From positions 434,001 through 498,000 of the forward strand of contig NZ_CP129104.1 in NCBI RefSeq assembly GCF_030406605.1: DNA of 64,000 nt, read 5' to 3'. Below the pieces are notes generated by a model. The model did not search any database, had not been told where the DNA came from, and worked only from the letters and a program-made list of their open reading frames with translations. Origin of the DNA: Curtobacterium sp. 458. Lineage in GTDB: Bacteria; Actinomycetota; Actinomycetes; Actinomycetales; Microbacteriaceae. This document shows, piece by piece, positions 35,201 through 43,627 of this stretch (positions are counted from its first letter, which is position 1; each line of letters opens with the position of its first letter). The position numbers and the translations under genes are program-made.

Positions 35201-35923
35201 GCCGGGACCGCCGAAGTCGGCCTGTGTGTAGTCGAGGCCCGTGTCGAGCACCGCGACGTTGACGCCCTTGCCGGTGTGCCCCGTCTGGGTCCAGGCGTTG
35301 AGTGCCCGGGTGTAGACGTCGCTCGCGGCGTTCTTCGGGGCGACGCCGTCGACGCCCGCCTTCGCCGTGCTCGGGTCGACGCCGGAGGGCGCAGCGGACG
35401 CGTCGGCGTTGACGGTCGGCTCGACGATCTTCTTCGGGGTGAGCGGGATGATGCTCTCGACGTCGGAGCGCTTCGCGATCTGCTGCAGCGCGTCGACGTC
35501 GGCGACGACCGCGACCCCGGGGACGGTGTACTCGGTGGCGTAGAGCTCGGTCGACCGTGGGTCGGCCTTCTTGACGGCGGCGCGGACGGCCTCCGTCGTG
35601 GACTGGATCGACTGGACACGCTGCTTCGCCTGCGTCGACGGGGACTTCGAGCGGGAGAGGTCCCCGCCCTTCGCCTGCGCGTCGACCTCGAGCGCACCCT
35701 TCCCGGTCGTGCGCACGAACGCGCTGACCGTCTTCGTGGGCTTCGCGTCACGCAGGGGCTGCGCGAGCTTCAGCTCGGGGATGGACACGCCTGCGGGAGC
35801 GGCGACGGCGGTGCCGCCGACCGCCAGCCCGGCGCACGTCAGGGCCGCGGCGGCGATGCCGGCGGTCAGGACGCGCGCGAGGCGGCGTGGTGTCGGGTCC
35901 GGGTTCGGTGTTGCACGGTTCAA
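32285..35923 (-). CDS. Large secreted subtilisin-like serine protease (S8) with PA domain
   Basis: 1212 aa. A twin-arginine-free Sec-type signal peptide ends near AAPA at residue 44, followed by an I9-like propeptide region (about 60-170). The S8 triad is D227 (AVLDTGLDYT), H304 (GDHGTHVSG) and S648 (SMSGTSMATPDVA), with a PA domain inserted at about 480-590. Downstream are Fn3-like and beta-rich modules, an acidic Ca-like stretch (DVDGDGTDDYLVYDA) and a C-terminal Ig-like repeat (AVHGEWDAGSAKVTYSYQWY). The TTG at 35923 is 6-7 nt after AGGAG. It probably degrades extracellular, for example plant, proteins; no sorting signal is seen. Confidence 0.92.
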   Translation of the reverse strand: MNRATPNPDPTPRRLARVLTAGIAAAALTCAGLAVGGTAVAAPAGVSIPELKLAQPLRDAKPTKTVSAFVRTTGKGALEVDAQAKGGDLSRSKSPSTQAKQRVQSIQSTTEAVRAAVKKADPRSTELYATEYTVPGVAVVADVDALQQIAKRSDVESIIPLTPKKIVEPTVNADASAAPSGVDPSTAKAGVDGVAPKNAASDVYTRALNAWTQTGHTGKGVNVAVLDTGLDYTQADFGGPGTAQAYADALASTSAPAAGSYDPEKFLGGYDFAGPTYNADPTSDAYQPVPAPDDNPIDGKGGDHGTHVSGTVAGYGLTADKKTFDGDYTKLTAQQVQDMWVGPGTAPEAGLYALKVFGDGGGSTDLTGAALDWVGQALTQGKDINVLNLSLGSDYGAPDDPDNAKIDALTDRGVLPVIASGNADDFTDIGGSPGTAEGALTVAASATGQSLYDGVQATAPSSVAKTWRAQYSQDYSGTLPVEGDVAVPTTNVDGCTAFTGADKAAIAGKVAWLKWTDGALECGSKTRFDNVKAAGGVGVLLAGTVNTFDSGIAGNATIPGAELTKDSVTGLQTAAKAGTLHVRFADELKGFQLATDPEAVNTLASFTSRGVHGSFDDIVKPDIAGPGVNVISAANGTGDGRMSMSGTSMATPDVAGIAALTFESHPTWGADAVKAALMNTATHDVKDGNTVANQLRQGTGRVDALQAVNADTTVVSVENGKLVTASFGVVEVADKNTTAERSLLITNKDSVAHTYDVAYQSRVTQPGVTFSLDKQRVTVRPGGGAVLKLTMRVADPTQLRRVIDPTQEAVQQGYQREFVAAATGLVTFTPTDKTVEPLRLGTYAAPKPVSAVTGSSVTFTGSTKAQLTLTGRTVDQGGLTTGYHAAVAPFVLGGTDPAESFPAGSAQQSLRAADVRSYGASYDKASDVLAFGVQTQGPDANPGAVTNVEVYIDVDGDGTDDYLVYDAKSSVVDATFVTTVDLHAAEDEDPVVDAYPLNAGAPGQDVNTFDSAVKVLPVTASLIGATGKQVSYHVETESAYATGVTGSSVVDTTPATTFDLAKPALTFAQSGAGGTLFADKGSLQVTRASGATSEKVLLLHLGNAVGKQAQTVSTKVVTKLALKPGSSVSINGTAKVGKTLTAVHGEWDAGSAKVTYSYQWYRDGKAIGKATAAKYPVKTSDRGKKLTVKVVAKASGYLDGSATSKPTPKVTK

Positions 35924-36043
35924 AGGGCACTCCTGGCTCTGTCCGTGGTTCTCGTGGAATTCCTGTGAAGCTATTTGCTTCCTTTCAGGTCGCCTAGTCC
36001 CCTCTTCGGAGGACCGTCCCTCATTCGGGGATACACGGTCGTA

Positions 36044-36074
36044 ACTTGCACACCGGTGTGCAGGTTATTACGAT
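36044..36074 (+). promoter_or_regulatory. TetR operator embedded in a leaderless promoter
   Basis: A near-perfect 22-bp palindrome at 36044-36065 (arms ACTTGCACACC and GGTGTGCAGGT, one mismatch) overlaps TTGCAC (-35, 36046-36051). TACGAT (-10, 36069-36074) follows after 17 bp, and the ATG of the TetR gene begins 7 nt later. Autoregulation of the three-gene operon is the simplest reading. Confidence 0.75.
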
Positions 36075-36081
36075 GGGGGTC

Positions 36082-36735
36082 ATGACCACGCCTGCTGCGC
36101 CCACTCGCGCACCCCGCCGGGACGCCGCGGAGAACCGGGCGGCACTGATCGAGGCCGCGAAGACGGAACTCCAGCGCGACCCGGACGCCTCCCTCGAGAC
36201 GATCGCCGCCGCCGCCGGTCTGTCGCGCCGTGCGGTCTACGGACACTTCCCGTCCCGTGACGACCTCGTCCGCGAGGTCGTCACCATCGGCGCCGCCCGG
36301 ATCGCCGCCGCGATGCCGACCGCTGCCGACCTCGTCGAGGTGCCGGCCGCCGCTCGGATCGCCGCGATCGCAGTGGCGCTCTGGGCCGAGGTCTCGCACG
36401 TCCGCTCGATGGCGGCCGTCGCCGTCCGGGAACCCTTCATCCAGTCGGTGGCGGCCGAGTTCGCACCGGTCCGGGCCCGCGTCCGCGACGCCTGCGCGCT
36501 CGGGATCGCGGACGGCATCATGCGCGACGACGTCACCCCGGACGCGCTCGGCCGGCTCGTCGAGGACGCGTGCATCGCCGTGCTCGACGAGGCGACCCGC
36601 TCCGGCACCTCCGACGCCGCCGGACGTCGCATGGTCGTCCTGTCGGCGCTCGGCGTGACCGGCATCGACTGGCGCACCGCCCTGCTCTCCGAACCCAGCC
36701 CGTCGACCACCACCGCCCAGGAGCCCTCCGCATGA
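36082..36735 (+). CDS. TetR-family regulator of the YhgE/Pip operon
   Basis: 217 aa. The helix-turn-helix is DASLETIAAAAGLSRRAVYG followed by HFPSRDDLVREVV, the TetR signature. The ligand-binding part is all helical. ATG at 36082 is placed by the promoter (leaderless) and excludes a longer frame that would read through the operator. Its stop overlaps the pseudo-ABC gene by ATGA, so it is translated in the same operon it likely represses. Confidence 0.9.
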   Translation: MTTPAAPTRAPRRDAAENRAALIEAAKTELQRDPDASLETIAAAAGLSRRAVYGHFPSRDDLVREVVTIGAARIAAAMPTAADLVEVPAAARIAAIAVALWAEVSHVRSMAAVAVREPFIQSVAAEFAPVRARVRDACALGIADGIMRDDVTPDALGRLVEDACIAVLDEATRSGTSDAAGRRMVVLSALGVTGIDWRTALLSEPSPSTTTAQEPSA

Positions 36736-37418
36736 GCACCCTCGAACTCGACCACGTCGGCATCGGCGAGGAGCCCGGCGCCGCACTGCCGACCGTGTCC
36801 GCGGTGGCCGGACCCGGTCGACCGGGCATCGTCGCCGTCGAGACCGAACAGGCCCCGGTGCTCGCGTCGCTCGTCGCCGGCGGCCGGATGCGACCCGACC
36901 GGGGTCGCGTGCTCGTCGACGGGCACGAGGACCCGGCAGCCGTGCGCGGCTCGTTCGCCCTCGTCGACACCCCCGGCGTCGCCGAGCCCTTCCCCGTGAT
37001 GAGCTGCCGACGCATCGTCCGCGAGGAACTCGCCTACGCCGGTCAGCGACCGTCGCGCGAGCACGTCGACACGGTGCTCGAGTCGCTCGGGATGGCGCAG
37101 TACGCCGACACCCACGTCCAGCGCGTCCCCACCGAGGTCCGCATCCGCCTGCTCGTCGAACTCGCCCTGCTCCGCGACGGTGTCACCGGACTGGTGGTCA
37201 CCTCGCCCGAGCGGCACGGCGGCGCCGTCGAGGACTGGTTCGCCGTCGTGCGCGACGTCGCCCTCCGTGGCGTGACCGTCCTCCTCGTGACGTCGAAGGC
37301 CGCGGCGCAGACCGCCGCAGCCCTCCTCGACACCATCCCCTCCCCGACCACGACCGACGGCCCCGACGACGCGACCGCCACCGACGGAGACGACCCGCGC
37401 CTCCAGGAAGCGTCCTGA
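36732..37418 (+). CDS. Degenerate ABC-ATPase-like protein without Walker A
   Basis: 228 aa with the outline of an ABC ATPase: N-terminal beta strands (TLELDHVGIGEE, then GIVAVETEQAPVLASLVAGG at the place of the P-loop, then RGRVLVDGHED), a helical region with an equivalent of the signature area (QRVPTEVRIRLLVELALL), and LVVTSPERHG where Walker B would be LLLDEPT. The GxxGxGKS/T loop, the LSGGQ signature and the Walker B acid pair are all absent, so ATP hydrolysis is unlikely. It stands between TetR and YhgE/Pip genes with overlaps of 4 bp and a 1-bp gap. Confidence 0.7.
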   Translation: MSTLELDHVGIGEEPGAALPTVSAVAGPGRPGIVAVETEQAPVLASLVAGGRMRPDRGRVLVDGHEDPAAVRGSFALVDTPGVAEPFPVMSCRRIVREELAYAGQRPSREHVDTVLESLGMAQYADTHVQRVPTEVRIRLLVELALLRDGVTGLVVTSPERHGGAVEDWFAVVRDVALRGVTVLLVTSKAAAQTAAALLDTIPSPTTTDGPDDATATDGDDPRLQEAS

Positions 37419-37419
37419 C

Positions 37420-39489
37420 GTGACCACCACCTCGCTCGTCCGCGCGGAGCTCGCGCGCCTCACCGCCACGCCCCTCGCCCGCCTCGCGTTCATCGCACTG
37501 ATGTGCGTGCCGCTGCTCTACGGCGGCGCCTACCTGTGGGCGAACCGCGACCCCTACGCCAAGCTCGACCAGGTCCCCGCCGCGATCGTCAACCAGGACG
37601 CCGGCGCCACGCTGGACGGCGACCGGGTGGACTACGGCGACGACGTCACGAAGGAGGCGATCGACGGCCACGACTTCGAGTGGACGGAGACCTCCGCGGC
37701 CGATGCACGCTCCGGGGTCCGGAACGGCACCTACGACTTCGTCGTGACGATCCCGCACGACTTCTCGTCCTCGCTCGTGTCGGCGCAGTCGGACGACCCC
37801 GAGCAGGCCAAACTCACGATGACGACCGCCGACACGAACTCGTACCTCGCGTCGACCATCGCCGAGCAGGCGGGCAAGACCATGCGGACCGCCGTCGCCG
37901 AGCGGGTCGGCAAGCAGGCCGCGAAGACACTCCTCGTCGGACTCGCGGACGTACGCGACAGCCTCGGCGACGCCGTCGACGGGGCCGGTCAGCTCGCCTC
38001 CGGGGCCACCACCGCGAAGGACGGGGCCGACCGACTCGCCGACGGGACGGGCAAGCTCTCCTCGGGGGCGGCACAGCTCGCCGCCGGCACCGCGGACCTG
38101 CCGTCGCAGACGCAGCAGTTGGACAGCGGGGCGCAGCAGGTGTCCTCGGGCGCGTCGCAGCTCGCGTCCGGGCTCGCCGACGCGCAACAGCAGACCGCAT
38201 CACTGCCGTCCGACACGGCTCGCCTCAACTCCGGCGCGCAGCAGGTCGCCACGGGTCTGCAGACACTGTCGGACTCGACCGACCCGGCGCTGGAGTCACT
38301 CGAGGCGCTCTCCCCCGACACTGTGAACGCGGCGATCACCGCGGCGGCGGCGAAGCAGGGCGTCGAGCTGTCGCCCGAGGCGCAGGCGGTCATCAAGCAG
38401 ACCGTCGAGCAGCAGCTCGCGGACTCCGGCAACCAGGAGCAGCTCGCGAAGGTCGAGAAGGCCCTGACCGGGGTCGACCAGCTCCGTGACGGCTCGGCCC
38501 AGGTGGCCGCCGGGACGCAGCAGCTCGCCGACGCGTCGCCGACCCTGGCGAACGGGATCGCCACCGCGGCCGACGGCGCGTCCACCCTGTCCGGCGGCGC
38601 GTCGCAGGTCGCCGCGGGGACCTCGAAGCTCGCAGCGGCCGCGCCGACGCTGTCGAGCGGCGCGTCCCAGCTCGCCTCTGGAGCGGCCTCGGCCGACGAG
38701 GGCGCGAAGTCGCTCGCATCCGGGCTGACGAAGCTCGAGAGCGGCTCGAAGGAGCTCGCGGACAAGCTCGACGACGGCCGCACGAAGATCCAGTCGTCGA
38801 CCGCGTCGTCGCGCGAGGACCAGGCGTCCGTCATCTCGGACCCGGTGAAGGTCGGCGACGACAACGTGGCCTCGGCGGGGAACTACGGCGCCGGTCTCGC
38901 CCCGTTCTTCATCTCCCTCGCGGCCTGGATCGGCATGTACGCGCTGTTCCTCATCCTCAAGCCGATCTCGAAGCGGGCGATCACCGCGGTGCGGAAGCCC
39001 CTCCGGGTGGTGCTCGGCGGCTGGCTCACCCCCGCGCTCCTCGGGGTCGTGCAGATGGTCGCGCTGTTCCTCATCGTCCGGTTCGCGCTCGACCTGAACG
39101 TGGTGCAGGCCGGCCCGACGATCGGCATCATGGTGCTCGCCTCGGCCACGTTCGCGGCGATCATCATGGCGCTCAACGTGCTGCTCGGGTCCGTCGGGCA
39201 GTTCCTCGGCCTCGTGCTCATGCTCGTGCAGCTCGTGACCGCCGGCGGGACGTTCCCGTGGCAGACGCTGCCGGGGCCGTTGGCGGCGCTGCACTTCGCG
39301 CTGCCGATGACGTACTCGGTCGACGCCATCCGGCAGACGATGTACGGCGGGTCCGCGGCGGCGGCGTGGTCGGACACGGGCGTGCTGCTCTGCTGGCTCC
39401 TCGGGGCGCTGCTCGTGTCGTACGTCGTGACCGCCCGGCAGACCCGGAGTCGCACGCTGCGGGACCTCCGCCCGAGCCTCATCGGCTAG
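37420..39489 (+). CDS. YhgE/Pip family membrane protein
   Basis: 689 aa. One N-terminal transmembrane helix (about 20-42), an extracellular domain with the family start DPYAKLDQVPAAIVNQDAGA, a long central region of heptad-like repeats rich in GA-Q-L-ASG, and five to six C-terminal helices ending with the FALPMTYSVDAIRQTMYGG block. This is the ABC-2-like YhgE/Pip fold, related to phage-infection and drug-efflux proteins. The repeat region is about 300 residues of a regular pattern, probably a coiled or tubular stalk. GTG at 37420 lies one base beyond the upstream stop. Confidence 0.9.
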   Translation: MTTTSLVRAELARLTATPLARLAFIALMCVPLLYGGAYLWANRDPYAKLDQVPAAIVNQDAGATLDGDRVDYGDDVTKEAIDGHDFEWTETSAADARSGVRNGTYDFVVTIPHDFSSSLVSAQSDDPEQAKLTMTTADTNSYLASTIAEQAGKTMRTAVAERVGKQAAKTLLVGLADVRDSLGDAVDGAGQLASGATTAKDGADRLADGTGKLSSGAAQLAAGTADLPSQTQQLDSGAQQVSSGASQLASGLADAQQQTASLPSDTARLNSGAQQVATGLQTLSDSTDPALESLEALSPDTVNAAITAAAAKQGVELSPEAQAVIKQTVEQQLADSGNQEQLAKVEKALTGVDQLRDGSAQVAAGTQQLADASPTLANGIATAADGASTLSGGASQVAAGTSKLAAAAPTLSSGASQLASGAASADEGAKSLASGLTKLESGSKELADKLDDGRTKIQSSTASSREDQASVISDPVKVGDDNVASAGNYGAGLAPFFISLAAWIGMYALFLILKPISKRAITAVRKPLRVVLGGWLTPALLGVVQMVALFLIVRFALDLNVVQAGPTIGIMVLASATFAAIIMALNVLLGSVGQFLGLVLMLVQLVTAGGTFPWQTLPGPLAALHFALPMTYSVDAIRQTMYGGSAAAAWSDTGVLLCWLLGALLVSYVVTARQTRSRTLRDLRPSLIG

Positions 39490-39515
39490 CGCCATCGGCT
39501 AGCGCAGCCCCGCCG

Positions 39516-39575
39516 GAACCAGGTTCCGGACACAGCACCACGAAGAAGCACGGTGCTGTGTCCGGAACCTGGTTC
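39516..39575. terminator. Terminator, 24-bp perfect stem
   Basis: GAACCAGGTTCCGGACACAG plus CACC pairs exactly with its complement across a 12-nt loop. It lies 26 bp after the YhgE/Pip stop and ends the TetR-YhgE operon. No U-tract. Confidence 0.85.
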
Positions 39576-39608
39576 TGCCCGTCCCCACCCCCGCGTACCG
39601 TCGCGCGC

Positions 39609-40412
39609 ATGGCGACGCTGCTCATCACCGGAGCGGCCGGACGCATCGGGACGGCCCTCCGCCCGAGGCTCACGGCCGCCGGACACGACCTCGTCCTGCT
39701 CGACACCCGCCGCCCGGAGCCGGCGGTCGGGGACCGCGAGCGCTTCGTCGAGGGGGACGTGAACGACCGCTCCGCCCTCGCGGCCGCCCTGCCCGGCGTC
39801 GACACGATCGTGCACCTGGCCGGGATCCCGACCGAGGACGAGTGGGACACCCTCGTCGCCGCGAACGTCACGGGCACCAAGAACCTGTTCGAGGCCGCCG
39901 TGGCAGCCCGGGTACGACGGGTCGTCCAGGCGAGCTCGATCCACGCGGTCGGTCGGGTCCCCGAGGAGGGCACCGCCCCGGCGAGCGTCCCGGGCGACCG
40001 GCTCCCGCGTCCCGACCTGTACTACGGGTTCACCAAGGCCGCGATGGAGCTCCTCGGCAGCCTGTTCGCCGACCGGTACGACATGTCGGTCGTCTCGGCC
40101 CGCATCGGCGCCTTCGGCGAGCGCCCGAGCAGCCGGCGGGCGCTGCTGATGTGGAGTTCGCCGGACGACCTGGCGCGGCTCGTGCAGGCGACGGTCGACC
40201 TCCGGGAGCCGGGCCACCACGTCGTGTGGGCGGTCTCGCGGAACACCGGGTCCCCCGCCGACCTGTCCGCCGGCGAGGCGATCGGCTTCCATCCCGCGGA
40301 CGACGCCTCGGCCGTGCTCGACGCGGACCAGCGTGCGGCCCTGCCGGAGGAGGACATCCGGTTCCTCGGCGGCGGCATGGCGGACCTGCCGCTCGGTCGT
40401 CGGTCGAGCTGA
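39609..40412 (+). CDS. NAD-dependent epimerase/dehydratase (uronate-dehydrogenase-like SDR)
   Basis: 267 aa extended short-chain dehydrogenase. TLLITGAAGRIGTALRPRL is the NAD-binding loop, the catalytic Y-x-x-x-K is in LYYGFTKAAMELL, and QASSIHAVGRVPEE has the serine. The nearest familiar relatives are uronate dehydrogenases, but substrate is not certain. TACCGT ends 7 nt before the ATG at 39609 (leaderless). It may be linked to the downstream LacI regulator, though a repeat-rich gap separates them. Confidence 0.88.
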   Translation: MATLLITGAAGRIGTALRPRLTAAGHDLVLLDTRRPEPAVGDRERFVEGDVNDRSALAAALPGVDTIVHLAGIPTEDEWDTLVAANVTGTKNLFEAAVAARVRRVVQASSIHAVGRVPEEGTAPASVPGDRLPRPDLYYGFTKAAMELLGSLFADRYDMSVVSARIGAFGERPSSRRALLMWSSPDDLARLVQATVDLREPGHHVVWAVSRNTGSPADLSAGEAIGFHPADDASAVLDADQRAALPEEDIRFLGGGMADLPLGRRSS

Positions 40413-40429
40413 CCACCGGACCGCCAGGG

Positions 40430-40492
40430 ACGCGGCGGACCCGCACCGCGCCTCCCGGCAGCCACGACGCGGCGGACCCGCACCGCGCCTCC
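40430..40492. repeat. Two 26-bp direct repeats
   Basis: ACGCGGCGGACCCGCACCGC followed by GCCTCC occurs identically at 40430-40455 and 40467-40492, 37 bp apart, between the epimerase stop and the LacI gene. Role unknown; it might be a recombination scar. Confidence 0.8.
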
Positions 40493-40559
40493 AGGCTGAT
40501 GTCCTGACAACAGCACCAAGTGCGCCACCGCTAGGATCGACGAGGACACCAGGAGGTCG

Positions 40560-41582
40560 ATGCCGATCATGGGCGACGGCAAGCCAGCCGGCGGCAAGCC
40601 GGCGACCATCTACGACGTCGCGGCACGCGCCGGTGTCTCCAAGTCGCTCGTCTCGCTCGTCCTGCAACGCTCCCCGCGGGTGAGCGACCAGCGCCGAACG
40701 GCGGTGCTGCAGGCCATCCAGGAGCTCGACTACCGCCCGTCAACGGCCGCCGTCGCCCTCGCGGGGACACGCTCACGCACGATCGGGGTGGTGCTCGACG
40801 ACTTCCGGAACCAGTGGTTCGTCGACCTCCTCACCGGCCTCCGCGAGTCGCTGCAGGACCAGGGGCACCGGCTCGTCGTCGCCGACCGGTTCCTCAACAC
40901 CGGTCTGGACGCCTCGCCCGTCGAGGGCTTCCTCTCGATGCGCGTCGAGGGCATCGTGATCGCCGGCGAGCCCGAGACGGACCTGGCGGTCCCCGCGTCC
41001 ATGCCGCTGGTCATCGCGGGCGGACGGGTCGCGATCCCGCGCGCCGACACGGTCGCGAACGACGACCGCACCGGCGGCGCGATCGCCGCCGACCACCTGC
41101 TCGACCTCGGGCACACGCGCATCGGCTTCGTCGGGGCGCGTTCCGCCGCCTCCGACGAACGACGGACCGGCCTGGAGGCACGGGTCGCCTCCGCCGGGTC
41201 CGGCGCCTCCGTCGTCAGTGCGGTCCTCCCCGGTGAGCCCACCGAGGACGCCGGCGTCCGTGCCGTCGGGGTCCTCCTCGACGAGCACCCCGACGTCACG
41301 GCGGTTTTCGCCGCGAACGACGTGATGGCCCTCGGGGCGCTCTCGGGCCTCGCCGAGCGGGGCCTGCGGGTGCCCGAGGACGTCTCGGTCATCGGGTACG
41401 ACGACACCCCGGTCGCCGCCACCCGCTACGTCGGCCTGACGAGCATCGACGACCGGAGCGTCGAGATCGGCCGGGGTGCTGGTGAGCGGTTGCTCGCCCG
41501 CATCGCGGACCCGGACGCGCCGGCACGGGAGATCCTCGTCGAGCCGCGGCTCGTCGCGCGGCGCACGACCGCACGACGCTGA
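40560..41582 (+). CDS. LacI-family transcriptional regulator
   Basis: 340 aa. Helix-turn-helix ATIYDVAARAGVSKSLVSLV with the hinge helix AAVALAGTRS, then a periplasmic-binding-type sensor domain with the blocks TIGVVLDDFRNQWFVDLLTG and VIGYDDTPVAATRYVGLTSI. Binds a sugar or similar ligand. AGGAGG lies only 3 nt before ATG 40560, so ATG 40569 (12 nt from it) is an alternative. No obvious sugar transport genes adjoin; the epimerase upstream is the likeliest regulon member. Confidence 0.92.
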   Translation: MPIMGDGKPAGGKPATIYDVAARAGVSKSLVSLVLQRSPRVSDQRRTAVLQAIQELDYRPSTAAVALAGTRSRTIGVVLDDFRNQWFVDLLTGLRESLQDQGHRLVVADRFLNTGLDASPVEGFLSMRVEGIVIAGEPETDLAVPASMPLVIAGGRVAIPRADTVANDDRTGGAIAADHLLDLGHTRIGFVGARSAASDERRTGLEARVASAGSGASVVSAVLPGEPTEDAGVRAVGVLLDEHPDVTAVFAANDVMALGALSGLAERGLRVPEDVSVIGYDDTPVAATRYVGLTSIDDRSVEIGRGAGERLLARIADPDAPAREILVEPRLVARRTTARR

Positions 41583-41627
41583 CGCTGCGACGGGAGCGCA
41601 GCTCGTCGCTCCCGCCGCAACGGTGCC

Positions 41628-43430
41628 TCAGCGGTCCGCGGTCGTGCCCTCGTCGCGGGCGACCGCCACGTCGAGCCGCGGGTCGAGTGCCGGGTCCGGG
41701 GACACCGCGGCGGTGCTCACCGGCGGGTCCGGCTCGTGCGCGACCTCCGGCCGTGCCGTGCCCCGGGTCGGGCGGAGCCGCTGCCGGATGACCCGCCACG
41801 GTCGACCGAGCCCGGTCTGGACGCCGCGCTCCGCGGGTGCGTCGACCTCGAGGCCGTAGTACTCGCCGACGCGTTCCAGGAGCAGCGCCCGTTCCGCCCG
41901 GTCGTACGCCCGGCGTTCGCGGGTGAACGCGATGACGGTCGACCAGCAGGTGAGCAGGAGCACGATGCTGAACGGGAGTGCGGTCGTGATCGCCGCCGTC
42001 TTCAGGGCGTTGAGGCCGCCGGTGAGCAGGAGCGCGATGGCGAGCAGTGCGGTCACGCCCGCGAAGAACACCCGGAGCCAGTTCTTCGGCTCGATGTCCC
42101 CACCGGAGGCGAGCATGGCCATCACGAGCGACCCGGAGTCCGACGAGGTCACGAAGAAGACGCCGATGAGGAGGATCGCGCCGAACGTCAGGACGGTCCC
42201 TGCAGGCAGGTCCCCGAGCAGGGTGAACAGCGACCCCTCGACGTCGACCGAGCCGTCGCTGCCGACCAGGCCCCCGCCGTTCACCTGCTGGTGGACGGCG
42301 GCCCCGCCGAGCACGGCGAACCAGAGCATCGTGAGCGCGGTCGGCACGAGCAGGACGCCGAACACGAACTGCCGCACCGTGCGGCCCTTCGAGATGCGGG
42401 CGATGAAGATGCCCACGAACGGCGCCCAGGACATCCACCAGCCCCAGTAGAACGTGGTCCAGGCCGCCTGCCAGGCCTCGCCGGCCGCGCCCTGCTGCGC
42501 GCTCACGGTGAAGGAGAGCCCGACGAGGTCCTGCAGGTACGCGCCGATCGACTGCACGAAGTCACGGAGGAGGTACTGCGTCGGGCCGACGACGAGGATG
42601 AACAGCAGCAGCGCGGCCGCGAGGAGCAGGTTGAAGTTCGACAGGATCTTCATGCCCTTCGTCACGCCGGTGACGAGCGAGACGATCGTGAGCGCGGTGA
42701 TCACGGCGATGATGGCGATCTGGCTGACCGTGGTGCTCTCGGCGATGCCGGCGCTCTCGAGGCCGGCACCGATCTGGAGGACGCCGAGACCGAGTGAGGT
42801 CGCGACGCCGAACAGGGTCCCGATCAGGGCGACGACGTCGATGGTGTTGCCCCACCCGCCCTTGACGCGGGCCCCGAGGAGCGGCTCGAGGGCCCACCGG
42901 ATCGAGACCGGGCGCCCGCGGCGGTGGATCGCGTACGCGAGCGCCAGCCCGAGCACGACGTAGATCGCCCAGGCGTGCAGGCCCCAGTGCAGGAAGGTCT
43001 GCGTCATCGCCTGCTGGGCGAGCGACGCCTCGTTCCCGGTGACGCCGGGGCGCGGGTCCGCGAAGTGGCTCAGCGGCTCGGAGACGCCGTAGAAGACGAG
43101 ACCGATCCCCATGCCGGCCGCGAAGAGCAGCGCGAACCACGAGCCGGTCGAGAACTCCGGTTCGTCGCGGTCCTTCCCGAGCTTGATGTCGCCGAACTTG
43201 CTGAAGCCGACGAAGATGCTGAACGCGACGAAGAAGGCCGCCACGAGGACGTAGTACCAGCTGAAGTTCTGGACGATCGCGTCCTGCAGTGTGTCGAAGG
43301 CGCCCTCTGCCGATGCCGGGGCGACGAGGGTCCACGCCACGAAGCCCAGGACGACGACCGCTGCCGGCCAGAACACCCAGCGCTTCAGTCGCGGGGTCGT
43401 GGTGGGGTGAGGAGTCGCCATGCCGACCAT
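41628..43430 (-). CDS. BCCT-family betaine/carnitine/choline transporter
   Basis: About 600 aa, twelve transmembrane helices. The family core YWGWWMSWAPFVGIFIARIS (with GRT next) contains the aromatic substrate-box tryptophans, and MGIGLVFYGVSEPLSHFADP is the glycine-rich motif of sodium-coupled betaine transporters. The long hydrophilic C-terminus (about 90 residues) may sense osmolarity. The start could be ATG 43430 or 43421; neither has a Shine-Dalgarno. Imports compatible solutes under osmotic stress. Confidence 0.92.
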   Translation of the reverse strand: MVGMATPHPTTTPRLKRWVFWPAAVVVLGFVAWTLVAPASAEGAFDTLQDAIVQNFSWYYVLVAAFFVAFSIFVGFSKFGDIKLGKDRDEPEFSTGSWFALLFAAGMGIGLVFYGVSEPLSHFADPRPGVTGNEASLAQQAMTQTFLHWGLHAWAIYVVLGLALAYAIHRRGRPVSIRWALEPLLGARVKGGWGNTIDVVALIGTLFGVATSLGLGVLQIGAGLESAGIAESTTVSQIAIIAVITALTIVSLVTGVTKGMKILSNFNLLLAAALLLFILVVGPTQYLLRDFVQSIGAYLQDLVGLSFTVSAQQGAAGEAWQAAWTTFYWGWWMSWAPFVGIFIARISKGRTVRQFVFGVLLVPTALTMLWFAVLGGAAVHQQVNGGGLVGSDGSVDVEGSLFTLLGDLPAGTVLTFGAILLIGVFFVTSSDSGSLVMAMLASGGDIEPKNWLRVFFAGVTALLAIALLLTGGLNALKTAAITTALPFSIVLLLTCWSTVIAFTRERRAYDRAERALLLERVGEYYGLEVDAPAERGVQTGLGRPWRVIRQRLRPTRGTARPEVAHEPDPPVSTAAVSPDPALDPRLDVAVARDEGTTADR

Positions 43431-43627
43431 GGTGCCCGGGTTCCTGTGGCCGCGCTCAGGTCCGGCGGTGTTGCGAGCACGGCCGGGCGCGTCCTCCGGA
43501 CGGCGTTCGACTCCCCCCGGTGGTCAGCGGGTAGCGTTGCAGGCCGAACCGGTCCACCGCACCGACCACGCGGCGGCCGCCACCGAACGGGGCGGAGTCC
43601 GGTCACGGAGGATCTGGAGCGGTGCCG

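Noticed and set aside
32492..35968. 1158-aa open frame opposite the subtilase
   Set aside because: It is the complementary-strand shadow of the 1212-aa protease, arginine-rich and repetitive in GR/V-D codons, without domain or start context.
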